A DNA stretch of 7,503 nucleotides. Source: JBBRGG01 sp038240875 (GTDB lineage Bacteria > Planctomycetota > Phycisphaerae > Phycisphaerales > UBA1924). Under the pieces are notes generated by a model. That model saw nothing but the letters and a program-made list of their open reading frames with translations. It ran no database searches and was not told the origin of the DNA. The DNA lies in the NCBI GenBank assembly GCA_038240875.1, contig JBBRGG010000174.1:1-7503 (forward strand), given 5' to 3'. Made by a program: the position numbers and the translations under genes. Position 1 is the stretch's first letter. Each line of letters starts with the position of its first letter. Positions 5,264 to 7,503 of this stretch are shown piece by piece.

Positions 5264-7099
5264 TTACGCCTTTGGCTGAGCGGCGGGAATAGGCCTTTGT
5301 GCAGCTGGGGCGGGGGTGCCGCCGACGGGGGCTGGGGTGGCTTCCGCTGTGACGCGGCCAATTTCTTCGACGCTGGTGACGCCATCGACAGCTTTGCGGA
5401 GCGCTGCTTGCGAAATGGTGAGTACGTTGCGTTTACGAAGTTCGGCACGCAAGCCGTTCCAATCGCCCGCGCGGATCATCGCGCGATCGGCGTCTTGCAG
5501 GGTCACGATCTCGAAGATGCCGGTCTGGCCATAGAACCCGTTACCCTTGCACATGGGGCAAACTTCGGGCTTGTTCTTGATCAGAACCTGGCCACCCTTC
5601 TTATAGAGCTGCTTGACCTTATCTGCGGGAAGGCCCATTTTTTTGAGCATGTCGGGCGTGGGCTGGTAGGGGACGCGACAATTGGTGCACAGTGTGCGCA
5701 TCAGGCGATGTGACACAACGCCCTTAAGGTGCTTGAGGGCAAGGTCGGGGTCGCCGACGGCTTGGATGTAGGATTGGATTGCCTGCATTGGGTTTTCCGA
5801 ACGCATCGCGATATAAATACGAGAGCGCTCGCCATCGGCCTTGGCGACTTCCTTGGCAGTGTTGGCGTCGGGCAACTCTGCAAGCGCAAGCACGTCGGGG
5901 TCGCGGCGGATTAACGAGCGGGTCATCGTCGAGAACTCAGCGCCTTCGGCCTGGGGATCAAATACGTTCTGGCGAACGCCTTCGATTTCGTCCTGGATTT
6001 CGAGCTCTAACGTGTTGACGTTTTTGGTGTAGGCGTCGTGGGCGCGAACAATTGAGTAAAGGGTCGTGGTACGGCCGCCATCTTGAGGCCCGGTGACGAG
6101 CACGACGCCCTTGTTAAGCGCGATGAGATCGTTGAGCTCTTTGAGCTGGGGCTCGAAAAGACCAAGGTCCACGAGCTTGCGCTTGACCTGCCCAGAGGGA
6201 TCGATGAGCAAGGTCACACGCATGCCAGCTTGCGAACCGATGCTGGAGATGCGAACTTTGCGGCGTTGATCGCCCTTATCGACGGTGATGTCGGCGGTTT
6301 GCTTGCGGCGACGGTCGGCGATGTCGAGCTTTGCCGCAGACTTCCACACGTCCATGACCTTGAGAGCGTCGGGAGCGGGCATGGTCGAGGCTTGCTGGCG
6401 GAGGCCATCGACGGTGTAGAAGACGCCATAGGCATTGTCTTTACCGGTGGGGGCGAACTCGACTTGAGATGCACGGGCATCAAACGCGCCGGTGAATGCT
6501 TGCTCGGCGGAGACACGCACTGGGAAGTCGGGCGAATCGCCACTGGGGACGGCGAGGGTGGACTTGTCCGCTGCGCGAAGGACCAACTCAACTTTGCCAG
6601 CCTTCTTTTCGGCGGCTTTTTTAGCCTTGGCTTCGCGCCAAGTAGACAAATCGAGCGTGAGACGGTGTTCTACGGGGACGCGTTCGTCTTTGTTGGTGAT
6701 GAGCACGAAGGCGGCGATGTCGGCGACGAGGATCACGATGATCGCAAGAAAGGAAACCCAGATCGCGAATAACTGAGGCAAGGGCATGACCATCGCCACG
6801 AGGAGCGCGAGCAGGGCGCACGAAATGTGCACCACGTTCCACATCGTGCGCGGCAGATAGAAGCGAGCGGCGTGCTTGTCCAAGTACTTGGACACCACGA
6901 TGGCCCAAGGTACAAAGGGGATCACGATCAGAAACGGCTTCCATACCGACATCATGAACATGGCTTCGGCCAGTAGCAGGCCGCTAGGCAGCGGGCTGGC
7001 TAGCGGGCCACCGTGCTGGCTAGTTTGGCTCGCTGCTGGCGCGATGCCTGCACCGAGTGTGGAAAGAAGTTGGACAAGGTGGATCGATGCGTCATGCAT
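5264..7099 (-). CDS. Membrane-anchored GspE/PulE/PilB-family protein with degenerate ATPase motifs
   Basis: The protein has 611 residues. About three membrane helices (roughly 50-69, 88-106, 109-135) precede a charged Lys/Ala-rich linker (155-170). Residues about 210-300 match the GspE N2 domain (Y-T-V-D-G-L-R; L-D-I-A-D-R-R). The ATPase core follows, but its signatures deviate: Walker A is G-P-Q-D-G-G-R-T-T-T (337-346) with Arg343 where the family has the catalytic Lys; the Asp box is L-E-I-Q-D-E-I-E-G instead of E-D-P-x-E; Walker B reads R-D-P-D-V-L-A-L-A-E-L-P-D (399-411), with Ala for Gly and Pro for Arg; the His box lacks both G-H and H-T-N-D (422-438). The zinc pairs are intact: C-T-N-C (471-474) and C-P-M-C (514-517), then G-Q-T-G-I-F-E-I. 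A Pro/Ala tail ends it. True GspE/PilB proteins are cytoplasmic hexameric motors; this one looks like a membrane-bound, possibly inactive relative acting as a structural or regulatory subunit. The start at 7099 keeps the whole frame but has a weak ribosome site; Met47 (6961) is an alternative. Confidence 0.85.
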   Translation of the reverse strand: MHDASIHLVQLLSTLGAGIAPAASQTSQHGGPLASPLPSGLLLAEAMFMMSVWKPFLIVIPFVPWAIVVSKYLDKHAARFYLPRTMWNVVHISCALLALLVAMVMPLPQLFAIWVSFLAIIVILVADIAAFVLITNKDERVPVEHRLTLDLSTWREAKAKKAAEKKAGKVELVLRAADKSTLAVPSGDSPDFPVRVSAEQAFTGAFDARASQVEFAPTGKDNAYGVFYTVDGLRQQASTMPAPDALKVMDVWKSAAKLDIADRRRKQTADITVDKGDQRRKVRISSIGSQAGMRVTLLIDPSGQVKRKLVDLGLFEPQLKELNDLIALNKGVVLVTGPQDGGRTTTLYSIVRAHDAYTKNVNTLELEIQDEIEGVRQNVFDPQAEGAEFSTMTRSLIRRDPDVLALAELPDANTAKEVAKADGERSRIYIAMRSENPMQAIQSYIQAVGDPDLALKHLKGVVSHRLMRTLCTNCRVPYQPTPDMLKKMGLPADKVKQLYKKGGQVLIKNKPEVCPMCKGNGFYGQTGIFEIVTLQDADRAMIRAGDWNGLRAELRKRNVLTISQAALRKAVDGVTSVEEIGRVTAEATPAPVGGTPAPAAQRPIPAAQPKA

Positions 7100-7200
7100 G
7101 CGTGGTGGTCCGCTCTATTGAAAGGACACGCGAAAGAAAGTACGATTGAACTCAAACTGCGAAAGATTACCTCAATGAAACCACTTGACTGAAACAAGTT

Positions 7201-7274
7201 CCAGTATGTCTTGGTCTAGCTCAACCCAAGGTTCGAAAGGAACCAAAGGGTCGAGTGCAACCAAGACCCACTGG
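7201..7274 (-). promoter_or_regulatory. Extended 74-base hairpin upstream of the GspE-like gene
   Basis: Nested complementary blocks pair in order: CCAGT/ACTGG (7201-7205 with 7270-7274), GTCTTGGT/ACCAAGAC (7208-7215 with 7260-7267), CTC/GAG (7220-7222 with 7253-7255), ACCC/GGGT (7224-7227 with 7248-7251) and GGTTC/GAACC (7230-7234 with 7240-7244) around a five-base loop. Small, nearly symmetric internal loops separate them. On the minus strand three mismatches become G-U pairs (7206/7269, 7216/7259, 7223/7252) and one pair is lost, giving about 28 pairs against 26 on the plus strand, which mildly favours a minus-strand RNA. It ends about 100 bases before the start at 7099, so it may be a 5' leader structure or small RNA. 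There is no T-run to make it a clear terminator. Confidence 0.5.
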
Positions 7275-7443
7275 CCCGTATCTTGCCTTGGACAGCAAGC
7301 GTATCAATAGAGGCACGTCACGCCGAGGCGAGTATAATTGGCTTCGTATCGTATCAGACTCTTGACTCTTGTGACGGCCCATTTCGGGCTTGAACCGCCC
7401 TTCCTACCAGAAAGTTGTGATCACCAGGTTACCACCCAAGCCC

Positions 7444-7491
7444 CAAACTTGGACACAAACTTGGATACAAACATGGTCTCTGACTTGGCTA
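7444..7491. repeat. 12-base tandem repeat, four units decaying to the right
   Basis: Units are CAAACTTGGACA (7444-7455), CAAACTTGGATA (7456-7467), CAAACATGGTCT (7468-7479) and CTGACTTGGCTA (7480-7491). The first two differ at one base; the third and fourth are diverged (the fourth matches the second at about nine positions). The period is four codons, but neither strand gives a convincing gene here; on the plus strand the frame would read Q-T-W-T-Q-T-W-I. The array may continue past the window edge. Confidence 0.65.
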
Positions 7492-7503
7492 GAGACTTTA
7501 TTG

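Larger units (their letters stand above)
7100..7503. other. Gene-free region upstream of the GspE-like gene
   Basis: No coding region is supported. Besides the hairpin and the 12-base repeat it holds a perfect TATAAT on the plus strand (7333-7338) without a recognisable -35 box, overlapping TATACT on the minus strand (7336-7331), also without one. There is a seven-base direct repeat GACTCTT at 7357-7363 and 7364-7370, a small GCCC/GGGC hairpin (7377-7389), and the palindrome GTGATCAC (7417-7424). The promoter of the GspE-like gene is presumably here but I cannot place it. Confidence 0.4.

Noticed and set aside
5173..5448. 91-residue minus-strand frame across the end of the GspE-like gene
   Set aside because: It overlaps the conserved zinc-domain-to-tail coding region in a different frame, with low-complexity composition.
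7228..7247. tRNA T-arm suggested by GGTTCGAAAGGAACC
   Set aside because: The loop is five rather than seven bases, and no acceptor, anticodon or D arm can be built around it; it is better explained as the tip of the extended hairpin.
7333..7338. Rightward promoter with perfect TATAAT
   Set aside because: There is no -35 box at 16-18 bases and no plus-strand gene follows within the window; kept only as a note.

Overview
The window looks like chromosomal DNA of a planctomycete, most likely of the Phycisphaerae type. The clue is the partial gene at the left edge: a class III (type IV pilin-like) leader ending K-R-A before F-T-L-I-E-L-L-V-V-I-A-I-I-A-L-L, a form very common in multi-copy planctomycete pseudopilins. 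The DNA is GC-rich with sparse gene packing. The lineage call is an inference from one protein start and general style; no rRNA or marker gene is present.

All four supported genes lie on the minus strand, so transcription runs from high to low coordinates. In that order they are: (1) 7099-5264, a membrane-anchored protein of the GspE/PulE/PilB secretion-ATPase family whose Walker A, Asp-box, Walker B and His-box motifs are all altered while its two CxxC pairs are kept; (2) 5169-3295, a CvpA-type four-helix membrane domain followed by about 500 non-membrane residues that contain an internal duplication; (3) 3057-901, an acetyl-CoA synthetase (acs) with all core motifs; (4) 198 to beyond position 1, a pseudopilin truncated by the window edge. 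Genes 1 and 2 are 94 bases apart and may be co-transcribed. A good intrinsic terminator candidate lies at 3203-3238 after gene 2, so acs is probably a separate unit. The pseudopilin also has its own long AT-rich leader.

The non-coding stretches hold most of the unexplained structure. Bases 601-877 hold a tandem repeat (copies of 130 and 120 bases plus a partial third; a 90-base core differs at one position) carrying a GC hairpin and an AT hairpin. A perfect inverted repeat of CACGTGG sits at 317-333 in the pseudopilin leader. A 74-base rod-like hairpin lies at 7201-7274, upstream of the GspE-like gene, and a 12-base tandem repeat lies at 7444-7491. A purine-rich plus-strand tract (3080-3172) makes the acs leader RNA pyrimidine-rich.

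Functionally, the GspE-like protein and the pseudopilin both point to type II secretion or type IV pilus-like machinery. The CvpA-like protein is an envelope protein of unknown role beside the GspE-like gene. Acetyl-CoA synthetase is central metabolism with no evident link. No complete new system can be demonstrated here. The strongest candidates for something undescribed are the membrane-bound pseudo-ATPase with its CvpA-fusion partner, and the hairpin-bearing tandem repeat.
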